From NCBI GenBank assembly GCA_015501595.1, contig JADNRX010000162.1, positions 53,030-117,029 on the forward strand: a stretch of 64,000 nt of DNA, given 5' to 3'. Below the pieces are notes generated by a model that was given only the letters and a program-made list of their open reading frames with translations, made no database searches and was not told the DNA's origin. Position 1 is the stretch's first letter. Each line of letters starts with the position of its first letter. Source of the stretch: Hymenopellis radicata. Lineage: Eukaryota > Basidiomycota > Agaricomycetes > Agaricales > Physalacriaceae. Made by a program: the position numbers and the translations under genes. Positions 11,916 to 23,813 of this stretch are shown one piece after another.

Positions 11916-13214
11916 AAATACTTGACATTGTTACGCTAACACGGCTGCCGCCTCGGAGCCGCCCGTGTGCTTGGGTGGAACTCGATCAGCGGGTTCGCGA
12001 CTGAACGCGAATCAATGGTGATAAATATGCACTGCGCCCGAACGCCCACAATCGGCTTCGTCGCAACTTCTTGATGAGGACCCTGGTGTCTAGTGTCTCG
12101 TCTTGGTGATGTGGCGCCTTGGGTATTTTGTGGAATGCACTTACCATGGTATGGTCAGCGGGGGAGGCGTGATTGGCGATTGTAGACGTACAGCATATCC
12201 CCGTAAGTCATAGGCATCCATAACGAACGGCCTATGAGTGTCGACGAAGCGATGTAAAGCAGAGCAGCTTCTGTCGACAGAAATCAATTTCTGATGTGAT
12301 GCGCGGCAGGTTGGCATCCGCATTGTAAATGGGAGCGTCAAGCGAGTTCCGCCATCCTTGGACCAAGACCGCTTCTTGAGGAGACGGGGCTGAGTTGGGA
12401 GACAGGAGTAGACGCAGGCGACAGAAGGTATTGTATTGCTCTGGAGAGAGTAGAATCCGCTCTTGTCCACTACGTGCACCGCTGGCATTATCTGATAGAT
12501 TTCTTGTCAACATTTCTCAGGGTTGAAAACAGTAACTCACTGTATAAGCCATATTCTGGTAATGTGGTGCTTCACAAAGTATGTGTTGTTGCTATATGAT
12601 GGTCGGAAGGAGAAACGGAGTTTCGGCAGGACGCGACGAGTCACAGCACCTGACTTTTTAGTCACACAAAAGTTCTACAACCTCTCTTCACGATCAATAT
12701 GAACCTCGACGAGCGGCTATCTTCACGACCTCCTTCAGGCCGAGGCGCCCGTACAATGGTGCTTTATTTGGGTCCCTCTCCCGAATAAGGAGGCCCAAAT
12801 TATGTATCATTGTAAGTAAGTATCTCCTCAGTCAAATGGCCTACTTTTTCTGCATTTCGTAAACCTACAGGGCGCTTCCTCCAATCTATGGCCCATGTAT
12901 ACATCAGCCGTTGCATGCTTAAATTATCCTAGGCTGTTTTACATAGGCCACTGGTCTGATACTCTATTGCAGTGATGTTTCTCCTGCTCCTGCTCCCTCA
13001 GAAACCGAATTCCTCACTCTATCGAAGACGGATGCCAGCTCGACAAGCAACATTTTCTAGGCGCTTAAGTGTAAGAATTGTATCGGTCTCAACTTTGATT
13101 CGTATTGAAAGAAACGTTGAATTCATAAACGACAGACATTCAAATCGAGTGAAGAGAAACCGAAAAGTCCATGGGTATTTAAATACTTGAAGAGTGGAAA
13201 AACACGACCATCCT
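11916..13214. other. Region between acyltransferase and GH5 genes
   Basis: Apart from the F-box-like remnant described separately, I see no recognisable gene. The part next to 11915 should hold the acyltransferase promoter. Confidence 0.4.
12232..12513 (-). pseudogene. Possible remnant of an F-box gene N-terminus
   Basis: A 93-residue open stretch with PSPQEAVLVQGWRNSL followed by a heptad-like helix (TSEIDFCRQKLLCFTSLRRH). It resembles the N-terminal coiled coil of agaricomycete F-box proteins, compare PSAQEEILLRQWQSSF in the F-box gene at 23814-25385. It ends at a stop just where the F-box would begin, and I found no F-box or leucine-rich repeats after it. Weak assignment; it could be a chance open frame. 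Confidence 0.3.
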
Positions 13215-15724
13215 TCAGATCTCTCTTCTTCGACGAGCTGGAGTCGTGGCAGTTCCACCACAACCAGTCGGTACCGCGGCATCGTTAGCGTCCCAGGCAT
13301 TAGGATAAGCACATCCCGGAATGGTCGTTGGCGCAAGCCCAGTATCCTGCGCGTCAAACCACCCACTGACTGGTGTACCACCGCCAGTCGCTGAAGGGCC
13401 GGTAATGTAGTAACCGTCCCAGTAGATGTATATTGCGGAAGTTGAGCGGCAGGGACATTGGCACCGTTGAGCTCTGCGGGAGGGTAAGGAGTACCAGCAG
13501 CCGCGGCGGTGATAGTACCAGCGCCAGGACCTCCAGTCATCCAAGGCTGGTAATTGCCGTCAAACTCGGCTTGGGCACCACACTTGCCCGCGGCCTGGCG
13601 AGGGTCTTTGAGAATCCATCCACCCTCCAGTCCGAGCTGGTAAGACCAAAGAGGAGCCTGCACGATACCAGCGGTGGAATTGCCGATCTTCCATGTCCAG
13701 AAGAAGTAGTCCTTGTACGCGTCCATCTGCGCCTGCATGTAAGCCCCGACACCGGCCTTGGTCGAAGCGTCCCAACCAGACGAGTCCTCCCATGCCCCGC
13801 AGTCTCCTCCGTACGTATGGGTACCGTTGACGCCATTGAGGAAGAGCCCACAGTCGTTGTATCCATTGCTCCATTCGCCAGCGTAGTTGAACCCGAAAGT
13901 CCCAGACACCCGGACGTAATCCGGACCCCATCCGCAACCCATCCCGACCCAGACGCCTCCAGCATCAGCGCCAGTTCCCGTAGCAATGGGATCCGCGAAG
14001 GTAGATCCGGAGAAAGCAGTGTACGGATGCCTGTCGAGGACAATGCGATCGCTGCCGGCGAGGAATCCGTCCCACTCCATCGAGGGGTCGAAACCATCGT
14101 GAAGCGAGATGTAGAATCCCTTGCCTGCTCCAACCCCAGTAATGCCCCGAATCATGTCATGAGCCTCGCGGTAGAATGCGGTGAGGGCGGTACGGCCAAT
14201 CGAGCCCATGACAGCCTCGTTCACGATGCCAAACATCTGAACGACGTCCTGATATTCGGGTTGAGAGACGAATTCGGTGAGGATACGGATGTAGTTGAGG
14301 GCACGTTGGGCGTTGGCAATGCCCATAACACCGTGCAGGAAGTTAACGTCGCCGCGCTTGCCGGAATGGTTATAACCTTTTTAAACAATCAGCATGGAAC
14401 ATAAGTCTACCAGGTTTCTAGACGGACGTACCGTTCTGGGATCCTGGGATGGTGTGAAGGTCGAGGTTGACGCGAAGGCCATACTTCCTTGCCCACGCAA
14501 ACGACTGAAGGATGTATCTAAAAGAAGCGATCAGTCAACGATTGACGGAGTGAATGAAGCAGAACGCACTTCCAGCAGACTTTGTCCAAGAATGGCTCTC
14601 CCTCCCATTTATCGATGGCCCAGAAAGGTATAGGAATGCGAACCCAGTTAAGTCCAGCCCCGGCAATTTCGGCAAAGTCCTTCTCGGTCTACAGGAAAGT
14701 AGCTCAGCGATATGTCGAATCAGAGACAAGAAATACGCACGATGAACGTCTTATAGTGTTCCTCCAGTTGATCAAGACCGCCGCCCGCAGTATCCGCCGC
14801 CATGGCCTCACTAAGAGTCCACTCGTCGATCGCCGTCGGATACTTTTGGTACAGTGCGGGGCTAATGAACGGCTCGAGTACGAACCAGCCGCCCAGGTTG
14901 ACGCTGAAACACGAGTGAGTAAGACCGAGATTGAACACGAGAAACAGAGCGGAGCGTACCCGAAAATGCGGTCCTTTCCATATGTCCAAGATTCATTGAG
15001 CGCTGGGGTCCAACTGTTCGGTTTAGCACCATTGGCGAAGGGATCCGAGGGATCAGAAACCCAGAAGCCTCCGAATTGATTGCTGTAGGTAAAACGTAGA
15101 TCCATCCTCCAAGGTCACCAGCGAACCGTCTCCGCCAGTGATAGCGCCCGTCGCGGAAGGAACTGTCCCATCTCCAGTATTCCCATTGTCGCCATGGGTA
15201 CCGTTTCCTGCGTTTGAGTCCGAAGAAGTCGAGTGGTTGTTGTTCTTCTTGATCACCGTGAAGTAAACTGGGAGGATGACTGCGAGAACAACGATAATGA
15301 GGACCGCGAGGCCCACGAGCAGCCAGAACCAAAGACCGCGTTTCTTCTTCGCTGGAGCGGCGGGCTGCGCAGCGTACTTCGTCGTTCCCTTCTTTGGAAG
15401 GGCTGTGGTGGAATTCGACGGTGACGTTGTCTGAGAGTTGTCGGTAGCATCTTGGAAATAAGAAGCTCGAGGTGGATCGAGGTCGGCATCCGCAGACTGC
15501 GACACGGTCGTGTAATGGGCATGGCGGCAGACAGATGGAGGGGAGAGAGAAGGAGAGGAAACCCGACTATATGAGTCGTTGTTCAGAGCGCCCGTATAAG
15601 TGCGGTGCCAAAATAGACATCTCAGATGTGTCTTGAAGATCTGCAAGCGGTGTTCGCATCGCCTGCACCGAGTTTGTGCGAGAACAAAATCAGCGTACAC
15701 GCCCGAGACATGGTCGTGCGCCAA
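13215..15724 (-). CDS. Exo-beta-1,3-glucanase, GH5 family, type II membrane anchor, two frame breaks
   Basis: Cell-wall glucan 1,3-beta-glucosidase (GH5 subfamily 9 type). A polar N-terminal tail is followed by a basic stretch, a single transmembrane helix (FWLLVGLAVLIIVVLAVIL) and a Ser/Asn/Gly-rich stalk, so the catalytic domain should face outward. The domain shows [65 protein letters not shown], the acid/base FGIVNEA and the nucleophile YAGEWSN. Two breaks: an extra T in the run at 15091-15094 (STF-TYSNQFGGFW), and a missing C in the run at 13396-13398, after which the conserved tail TPVSGWFDAQDTG...CAYPNAWDAN ends at the stop at 13215. Introns at RIFG/[15 protein letters not shown] and VCWK/YILQ are canonical. 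The start is uncertain; 15724 is the most upstream in-frame Met. Confidence 0.85.
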
Positions 15725-16158
15725 GGCAGGCTTATAGGAGTGATCGAGCCTAGAAAACTTTCTTTCAAGCTAGTATGCTTTCCAGCACAGGAAGACCTTG
15801 AAATCACCTATTCACGGGGAAATACATCCAGTTGCTGTAAAAAATTGACAGGAAAAGGCGGAGACGCTGCAAATCATTAGTGAATGAAAAATGGAAGACC
15901 TTGACAAGTGTGTTTCTTGTCTTGGGGAAGTTGCACAAATGTCTCAGCACAGTGCTCGAGCCAAGTTGGAAGAAATAAATCGGTCAACATGAGAGAGACA
16001 TGCCTGCGGACGAAAGGACTTCGATTACGGACCGCCATGAGTGTGGAAGACAAGTTGCAAAACAAATGGTGACGTAATTAATATAGCAGGTCGTTACAAA
16101 CTTAATACAGCACTAGCAAGGTACAGCTACAGTAGACCGAATACACGTTGTCGAATGT

Positions 16159-17982
16159 TCAGTAGTGATAACACGACTCGGCGGTCTCAAAAAGGTGCGA
16201 AAGAGACAAACAGTTATGAGGTTGTAGATCCCTATCCGTAACGGTGATCCCCACGACAAACTTCCCCGGCGACGCCTTCACCATCTCTATCACCCGCTCA
16301 GGCGGGTAATATCTCATATCCCGCCCTCTAACAAACTCATCGACACTCATCACCTTGAGCGTGGGATGCGGCAAGACCGTAAAGTCAACGTGAACGAGGA
16401 CGAGGTACTCCGGCAACGAAGGGTGAAGGCTGCGATAGGCGGTCAGCATGGCCCTCAGCTTGTTGGGGTTATTGTATATCTCCTGTTGGGCGAGGCAGAT
16501 AAACCATTCGTCTTCCATGGGTGACATCAGCCTTGGATTCCCAGCCGCCCATTGACGCTGCAGCTCCAAGCATTGTTTCCGGTGTCCTCCTCGCCAGCCG
16601 GCTTTGGCACATTCGTGGGAGCAAAAATACGCGCTGCGCAGGAGCTTTTGAGCACTGCATAAATGGTTAACAAGGTAAATAGAATGTACAGAGAGTTAAG
16701 ACGACGTACACCGGGATTTGCACAAGCCTGGCTCTTCGCGATCCTATAAACTGGCCGGAACGCCGAGTATCTCTCCGTCGTTTCCTGTAATCGAAGCCAC
16801 GCATCGAGTAAGGGACCACGAAGCGTTTGGACCTCCTCCATGGACGACACCTTCCTGACCGACCTCATCGCTCGCCGTAACACATTCCGGTACACGCTCA
16901 TCAACGTGACGATATCCAGAATTGCAACTAGAACCGATTCTACGGTCCCAGCGGTGGTCGCGAAGGTCGACTGCTGGCCAATGTAAACCTGCGCCTTAAT
17001 GACGATCTGGATAAGATGTCGATCCAGCGCCTCGCACACCCACGTGAACCCCCAGCGCAGATTTTTCTTCAGATAAAGAGCACAGAGATCGGCCGCCCGT
17101 GTCTGCTCGGGCCTCGGTTGGTGCTCGTACTGCTGCTTGACAAGTCGCCCCATCACGTACGTCACCCACGAGACAGACTTCCGCGCCCAAAAATGCGAGC
17201 TTCAGCTCCGGTTCGTTCCCGGAGCAAAGTAGCATGACCTCCAGTCGCGCGATGAGGTTCCCTATGTGCGGCACATCAGGCTCCTCTGAGAGCTCAATCA
17301 TGCGCTGCACGGTATTTGGAGCCAAACCTGGCGGAGGGTTTTGGTGAAGCGCTTGGTATACCTCGGAAGACCAAACCGAGCTGAGGGAGTCGGCATGGTA
17401 CATGACGAGGCGTATGGTGTGTGATGTAGAGCATAAGATTTCCGAATCGGATGTCACGGAAGCGGCAAGGAGGTAGATCCTCGCTATAGACCCCACGAAG
17501 TCGGGGATATTGGACATTTCAACGACGAGGGCGGGAACCGAAGCGAAATGACGCGTAAGTGTCGTCGCTTTGAGGAGCTCCTCGTTTTCATCGATAGGAA
17601 TCGTAAGATCGAGGGGGTAGTGATGAAAGAAATGCATGAGCCACGGGCTGTTGCTGTCAAAGTTCTTCTTGAGAGCTGAGGGAGAAAGCGGTGTGAGTTG
17701 GTTCACGAAGGCGTAGCAGAGCGCATGGAACTGTGCCAGCGCCGTGCTTATAAGCACTGGATCTGGATCATTGGGGACGCCGTTCTGAAGCTTCTGCATA
17801 TAAGGGAGGAGACGAGCTAGTCTCGGATGACTGTCCATGGATATTTTGGCAAGTTCCTCAATCGCGGGCATGTGTCCCTCCCTCGCAGCCCTCTTGAGCG
17901 CAGTCAAATCCTTTGTGTTGTTAGTGCAACGGTTGGACAGCGAATGCAGAAACTTTACCCGACTACGAACAGTATTCGGCAT
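16159..17982 (-). CDS. MYND-type zinc finger protein with two frame breaks
   Basis: Large helical protein with a C-terminal MYND finger, a group greatly expanded in agaricomycetes; likely protein-binding, function unknown. It starts MPNTVRSRVKFLHSL at 17982 and has helical repeats with no recognised fold. After NEPELKLAF the frame changes to FWARKSVSWVTYVMGRLV; removing one T of a five-base run (17189-17193) fixes this. An intron of about 50 bp (gtacgt...atgcag) follows ACANPG. The finger then reads C-S-K, and one base too many in the AAAA run (plus TTTT at 16645-16648) breaks the frame before LLRSAYFCSHECAKAGW and GGHRKQC. Even when corrected, the finger lacks one C-x2-C pair of the classical MYND consensus. 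The stop is TGA at 16159. Confidence 0.75.
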
Positions 17983-18172
17983 GATTGATGTAATATAGCG
18001 ACGGGAGGCGAAGGAGGGAGGGACGAAGGATTGACGAAGGTAATATATACAAGATGGTGGTCAAAGCGCAAGTTACAAGGGATGCCGCTTTGATCAGGGT
18101 CGATCGATTGCCGCTTTCGGACTGTTCCGTTCAAGGACCACGACTTTGGGATGACAGACTGCAAATCAGGCG

Positions 18173-18193
18173 CCTCAGGCCTCAGGCCTCAGG
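18173..18193. repeat. Short tandem repeat, CCTCAGG x3
   Basis: Three perfect head-to-tail copies of the 7-bp unit CCTCAGG, about 90 bp from the 3' end of the tRNA-Val gene. No function is implied. Confidence 0.9.
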
Positions 18194-18279
18194 AATGGCT
18201 CCTGCCAGTGCCAGGGAAAACGATTTCTCATTCGATGTGACCAAACAAAAAACAAAAAAGGGATACTTTACTCAGGCTA

Positions 18280-18353
18280 TGAGACGACCCAGTCTCGAAC
18301 TGAGGACCTTCTGTGTGTAAGACAGATGCGATAACCAACTACGCCATCGTCCC
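18280..18353 (-). tRNA. tRNA-Val (anticodon UAC), no intron
   Basis: 74 bases fold into a full cloverleaf on the minus strand. The acceptor stem GGGACGA pairs with TCGTCTC (one G-T). The anticodon stem TCTGT/ACAGA holds the loop CTTACAC, so the anticodon is TAC, reading GUA/GUG valine codons. The variable loop is AGGTC, and the T-arm CTCAG-TTCGAGA-CTGGG contains the B box. The A box TGGCGTAGTTGG matches the RNA polymerase III consensus. The discriminator base is A. No CCA is encoded, as expected for a eukaryotic gene. Confidence 0.95.
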
Positions 18354-19916
18354 ATGCAGTAGTTATACATGTCACTTGCCACCACAGAAAATGAATTTAC
18401 ACAGAACGTACAGCACAAGACGCGTTATCGAGCCAAGAACAGTGTATCTCTCTTCAAGTAGAGTTATTACACACAGATCCGAGTCGGTCTCGTCGCATGA
18501 GGAAACATGAGTTGGAGGTAATAAAAATAACCAACAGACAAACCTTTACTTTAAAGTTTACACCGTCTGCAGGTCTTACAAACATTCTGGATCAGCGGGC
18601 AGTCAGGTGTGAGGTACGACGCCATGGGGGCAGCAGATTCCTGATTTATTCCAGCACTGGCAGTACTTAGATTCTATGCAGCCCGGGAGCGAGTTTGACA
18701 GAAAAAGTGCATAACAGACTTGGGCGCCAACAGATTATATCGGCGAGAGCCGCGCCGATGTCAAGAGAGGTCTGAACTGCGAGCCCTGACTCGTGCAGGT
18801 TATATCGTCGCTGGTATCCGAAAAGTAGTGGACTTGAAGCTGCCCAAATGGTGGTATTCCGAACGGAGTCGACCGGAAAACTTACGAACTTGAGTGGTAC
18901 ATCGTGCATGGTGATCTCGCCCGTAGAAGCCCGTAGAGTGTGGTGACCCATGGTGACCGGAAAGGATATCAGCGTCTGATCATGATCGGATTCGTTGAGA
19001 GGAAAGACGCGTGTTCCCCTTTAGGCTCGAGTCACGTGTGACGACAGACTCTTTAAAGACCACATTTCGACAACTGTATAGCAGCAAACTGGAGGTCACG
19101 GCGTGGAGATCATCGTTTCCCGCGAAGTTTAGCGGGACTGAGAAGAGCGCACCCCGTTTCGGAGGTGTGCTGATTCCAGTGTTTCAGAGACGTTGTTGGG
19201 GCCAAGCTTGCGATACAAGTAAATGGATCTACCCTATGAATGTATTTACTTATTCAGTCGTGTGAAGGCTCGGTGGATCAATGTGTATGGGACAAGTATT
19301 TAGAACCGTTGTCTCTTTACATCTCCAGATTCTCGTTCAGAATTCGAAGCCAAGGGGGGAACGTATCCTTGGATGCCCTGATCCGTGATGTGAGGGCTTT
19401 CTTCACGTCCCCACACTACGACCCCACCAGATGACGAACCTTTCTCATCGAGCTGGCATCCTCACTGATCCTCAGGATCACTGGCGCCGTCATACGAGTA
19501 AGCCTTGCGACAATCGGCTATTCGTTTTCTGATTGTGCTAAGCGATAGATCCTCCTTGAACTAGCCCGGCTTTATCTTGTTCATTTCCGGGAGTACGTAT
19601 ACACGCCTCATTGCTATTGACGTTTCTGTACTAATTCGGAGCATCGTTTTCTAAAATGGACTGCACCAACGCGAGTACTTCGGGTTCGGTCCGAAGGGCT
19701 TAGGGTATGAAGTATCAGAAGGCCTTCCCGAGTAGTTCGGGTGTATATACCCGCGTCTCACTCGACGTGCTCGCAAGTGTGGGGCAGGGCCGACCAGGAC
19801 CGATGCAATGGCCGCCAAAAGCGCTGATTTACGCCCGAGTTTGTCGGATCTCGTCCGAAAGGCAGCATGGGGAATTACTGTGCGGACCAAAAGCAGGCGC
19901 GTCAAGCAGGACGGAT
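18354..19916. other. Gene-free stretch
   Basis: From the 5' side of the tRNA gene to the transposon target duplication. I see no protein with family features, no further RNA gene and no long repeat. Confidence 0.4.
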
Positions 19917-19924
19917 GCATCGAT

Positions 19925-20114
19925 CACCTCCTAGGCCCGCTTACCGGTACTTGTAAGACCTGATACGTGATGAGTGATCGGGTCTAATTAGTACCGTTAG
20001 ACCGTTTGTACACTTCACGCAATATAATCGGAAATTCGAGGCAAACTTGAGAGTGCAGTAAGTCGGTACCAGGCAGTGGTAAGGCGGGAGATGCCTCGGG
20101 GCTACTGGATGATC
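19925..20114 (+). repeat. Left terminal inverted repeat of the transposon
   Basis: 190 bp, matching the reverse complement of 21534-21723 at 185 of 190 positions. The homology stops at GATC (20111-20114). Confidence 0.95.
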
Positions 20115-21533
20115 GCTGTACATATGTGGGATGTTCGGGCGTCGTCCGCCTCCAGCTCCCGCCGGATAGGTTAAGGACACCCTCCTCGCTGAACTTGGGG
20201 TTGGTCGTCGGTGTCAACAGCATGGAGAATATGGCACGTTAGGCTTCATGGTCCTGTGACCGTGTCGGGTTCGTCTGATGACTCCCAGACATCGTCCCGG
20301 CGTCCCGCCTATCTTTTCGCCGCCCGCTCAGCGCTCACTGTTGGCGGCACACCCTTGCATGAGAAATGGGTTTCTCAAATACATGTTAATCTTGCCAAGG
20401 CTATGAGCTATGCTTGTTGTAGTCGCAAGGCTATGTCCACTCTCCTGACCGCCGCCTCCGGCATTTGCCGCTACAGATTCTTGAGCAACGAACACGGCTC
20501 TGGAGCATGTTCTTCATCGTCTGACAGTCACAAACATCAATAGATGGATGAAATATAACACCAAGATCTGAAATATTTTGAGACTAGGGAACTGCAGGCA
20601 AGACAAGGTGTCTGGATGACTCAAAATGACGAGATGAGCCTTGAAAGCCCGACCTTCACGTAGATGACTTGGATTCTGAAGAAAGGTCAGAGTTCCTTGT
20701 TTAATATGACAAAGAGTCATCTAAGTTGATATTACCATTGCCATTTGGGTAAGAAGATACCGGCACCTTCTTCACTCAGTGATTCAAATGTTGGGAAACG
20801 CACTGAAAGCAGTTTGGGCTTCCAGAGACTCGTATACATTGTATCCTTATATTGTAGATATTTGTCCTTACTGCAAGATTGAAACACTTCCAGAGATCAA
20901 CCTGCACTACTTCATAGTGCTCTAACTTGCTGGTGGTACGCTGAACGTCGTCTTGAACGGTGAGCGGAGGTGCGGTCCGATCATCCGTAGTTCGGAAACT
21001 GGCTACAGATCTGATCAGTTCGAGCAAAATTGACAGGTATACCCTCTTGATCTACAACCCTCACGGTGGTTACTCCTCAAGCGCTCAACGACCATGACTC
21101 CCATGCAAATGCCTGAGGCTGAACTGGTCAGATGAACTCTCTGTAGCGACGCCGGCAAGAATACCGGTGACAGTGAGGGCATTGATAAGGGAGCCGCACT
21201 TTAGCATAGAGAAGGACTTCTGCGCGGCGGCGGCGACAGACTGCGCCTTCATGATCCTCCCGACATGTCCACCTCAGTGGGAGAACTGCAGATCATACCC
21301 GGCAACGATTGGCCAGCCCCGCTGCATACTTACTGTACCGTCGACTCGAACCGCACCTCCTTCTTTCCATTCTAGATAAATCTCAATAGTCAGCATATGT
21401 ACTATCTGGAATGATATTCTATGATTTTTATTCTATTTTATTGAATTTATTGAGGGCAGTATCGAATGGACAGAGTTGAGGGCGGGGGCGGGAGGCGGCA
21501 TGTGTCCCAACTCATGATTGATGGCGGCACGAG

Positions 21534-21723
21534 GATCGTCCAGTAGCCCCGAGGCATCTCCCGCCTTACCACTGCCTGCTACCGACTTACTGCACTCTCA
21601 AGTTTGCCTCGAATTTGCGATTATATTGCGTGAAGCGTACAAACGGTCTAACGGTACTAATTAGACCCGATCACTCATCACGTATCAGGTCTTACAAGTA
21701 CTGGTAAGCGGGCCTAGGAGGTG
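21534..21723 (-). repeat. Right terminal inverted repeat of the transposon
   Basis: Inverse partner of 19925-20114, with five substitutions and no indel. It abuts the right copy of the GCATCGAT duplication. Confidence 0.95.
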
Positions 21724-22049
21724 GCATCGATGAGAAGACCGATAATCCTCATCCTAATGAATAACAGAATGCAGGGAGGTCGTCATGGGCCGGGTCATCC
21801 TTCGCCGCCATGTGATTTCCCCTACATCTTGGACCGGCAAAGTTGGAACGAAGATTACACAGAACCGAATGTGATAGCAGTGTTGAGACGAATACAAGTA
21901 CATGTCATGACGAAGGAGTGCGTGGTAGTGGTAGAGTACAAAAGGTGAATCCAACGGATTTGCGGGATGGGGAAGAGATACAACAAACAACAACTTTAGC
22001 AGGCTAAGCTGTAAGAGGCATAGGGTGGAGGATGGGCGCGCGTGATAGT

Positions 22050-22328
22050 TTACAGTCCCAACTTCTGGACCAGCACGCTGCAGAGATGTTATTATTAGGC
22101 ATGAGGAAAACATGTAAAAACGCACCTGTCCCGTAGGAGGCCTCCTAGGCTGCTGTATCGTAGCACGGCATAGGTGGATGCTGCCGCGGCAAGGGATAGC
22201 GCCCCTAAGGCGGAGATGACGCCGGCGGGTGATAGTGCCTCGGCAGCAGCCGGGGAGTCACCTTTCGACCAGACCTCGGAGGATGTGAGCTGGGGGTGCT
22301 CGTAGATGTCGATGGCTGCGCGCATCAT
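22050..22328 (-). CDS. Two-exon 76-residue protein with a hydrophobic helix, unknown function
   Basis: Exon 1 (22328-22126) starts MMRAAIDIYEHPQ and ends in LLRD. A 48-bp intron (22125-22078, gtgcgt...ctgcag) joins in frame to exon 2 (22077-22050), which ends SVLVQKLGL and TAA. The middle (PAGVISALGALSLAAAASTYAVLRY) is a plausible transmembrane or amphipathic helix. Canonical splice sites, clean joining and a conventional start make it more than a chance frame, but I do not recognise the family. It lies about 0.3 kb from the transposon. Confidence 0.4.
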
Positions 22329-23813
22329 GGCAGGCGAGTCGAGAGAGAGTGGATAGGGTTAAGTAAGAGATGGATGACAGATGTCAGAGAATGGTCGGAG
22401 GTGATAGTGATGATGATGGTGATCGTCCCTTCCGTGCTTTATATCGACGCTCAGCCGCGGAGAGTCCTAATTGTTGTTGGGAACGTTATTGTTCGTGGGT
22501 CGTGGCGTTCATGGACAATGGTACTGAGACAACCCTTTATACTCGCTTTGTTCCCGTTTTATATTGCCATCGATTCGTGATGTCCCTGGAGAGGCGCTTG
22601 CCGTGGTCCCGAGACCGCCCTTGTGATACCCTGATCCGTCCCTCTCACAACGAGGTTTATCCTCGTGTCACTGTTTGATACGCCTCTCAATTGACGACAG
22701 AAGATCGTCGCTTTCGCCTTGCTTGGTCTGCGCTCAACAATAGGATCCGAGTCTCTCTTGGTCTACACTCTCGCATTCCTCTCTTTGATTGGAGCGATGC
22801 TCGCTTTCCCCACTCGGGAATTTTACTGCGTATTCTGCCGCCCGTCTACTTTCGACGTAAACCCTCCATGCGTTTCCTCTACCCTATCAAACACGTTCTT
22901 CCAAACACGAGGCTTTCATGACCGCGTTGTGGATCCATATCCCGACATGTTTGAAGCCCTTCATTATACTTTCGGGTCTTATCCTCCGCTAATCCCGACA
23001 CTCTAGGACGTCCGCTAAACGCGGTACCGCTGTCCATCACGAAATGGAGAGGTCGGCCTGCTATCTACCTGACAGATTCCGGTTGACGTTTCACGGTAGT
23101 AGACTAATCATGTTTCCCGTCCACTCTCCATCATCTAGCAGATTAGCGCCAGAGGGCGACGTATACGGGCATCGGTGAAACCTGCTTTGTCTCCCGCCCC
23201 AACCCACCCTCCGGCGGTATACACTACTCGCCGACATTCATCCGAATCCGAAGACGTCCTCCACAAGCAATGGGGCGTGGGGTTCAGCGGATCCCAAAGG
23301 CATAGGTATGTCCCCTGTTCAATAAAGTCGTAGCTTCATACCTAATGAGTTCTAAGTTCGAGGGAATTAGCAGGCCACACCCGTAGACGCGAATGTAGTC
23401 GGCGATGACGAGATCATTAAAAAAATTTGCCGTCCTCCGTCGGGCTAATGTTTTCGTTGCTAGCTTTGATTAGATGGGCGGGGAATGCAATGAAATTCTC
23501 TGAATATGAGATGAGCGAGATGACACTGCAACTAAACATCAGTACTCGCCCAAGAACCACGACGGTCTGATCAAACAATAGTCGAGACGAAGCGTGAGGA
23601 GGTATTCGTGCACCTTACCAGTCACCTGTGAAGATGGCAGAGATCCAGTAAGACGAAGCAGATAGACACTGACGACGGTGGTGGTGAAAGGAGTTTCGAA
23701 GGTGGCAGAGTTCAAGTAACCAGTCGAATTTGCACCATTTTGTCGTCGGTTCGTTGACTAGATACATGCTATCGAATCTCCTACGGACAATTTCACGTAC
23801 TACAAACAGGTCG
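22329..23813. other. Gene-free stretch
   Basis: Between the small two-exon gene and the F-box gene. Open frames here lack recognisable motifs. The part next to 22328 should hold the promoter of the small gene. Confidence 0.4.

Larger units (their letters stand above)
19917..21731. mobile_element. Non-autonomous DNA transposon with 190-bp TIRs and 8-bp target duplication
   Basis: The element proper is 19925-21723 (1799 bp). It begins CACCTCCTAGG and ends with the inverse CCTAGGAGGTG. Both ends are 190-bp inverted repeats of equal length with five mismatches and no gaps. The directly repeated octamer GCATCGAT flanks it at 19917-19924 and 21724-21731, a perfect target-site duplication. The interior has no long open frame with transposase features, so it would need a helper enzyme. 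The 8-bp duplication fits hAT, P or Mutator-like elements; TIRs near 200 bp favour a Mutator-like element. The near-identical TIRs and intact duplication suggest recent insertion. It lies in a gene-poor zone, so no gene is visibly disrupted. Confidence 0.92.

Noticed and set aside
13433..14404. 323-residue plus-strand open frame opposite the GH5 gene
   Set aside because: Antisense shadow of a well-conserved coding region.
20211..20543. Open frame inside the transposon
   Set aside because: No ATG start and no transposase or host-gene motif.
22691..23006. Plus-strand frame with a hydrophobic stretch (LAFLSLIGAMLAF)
   Set aside because: Looks signal-like but lacks supporting exons or conserved features; too weak to list.
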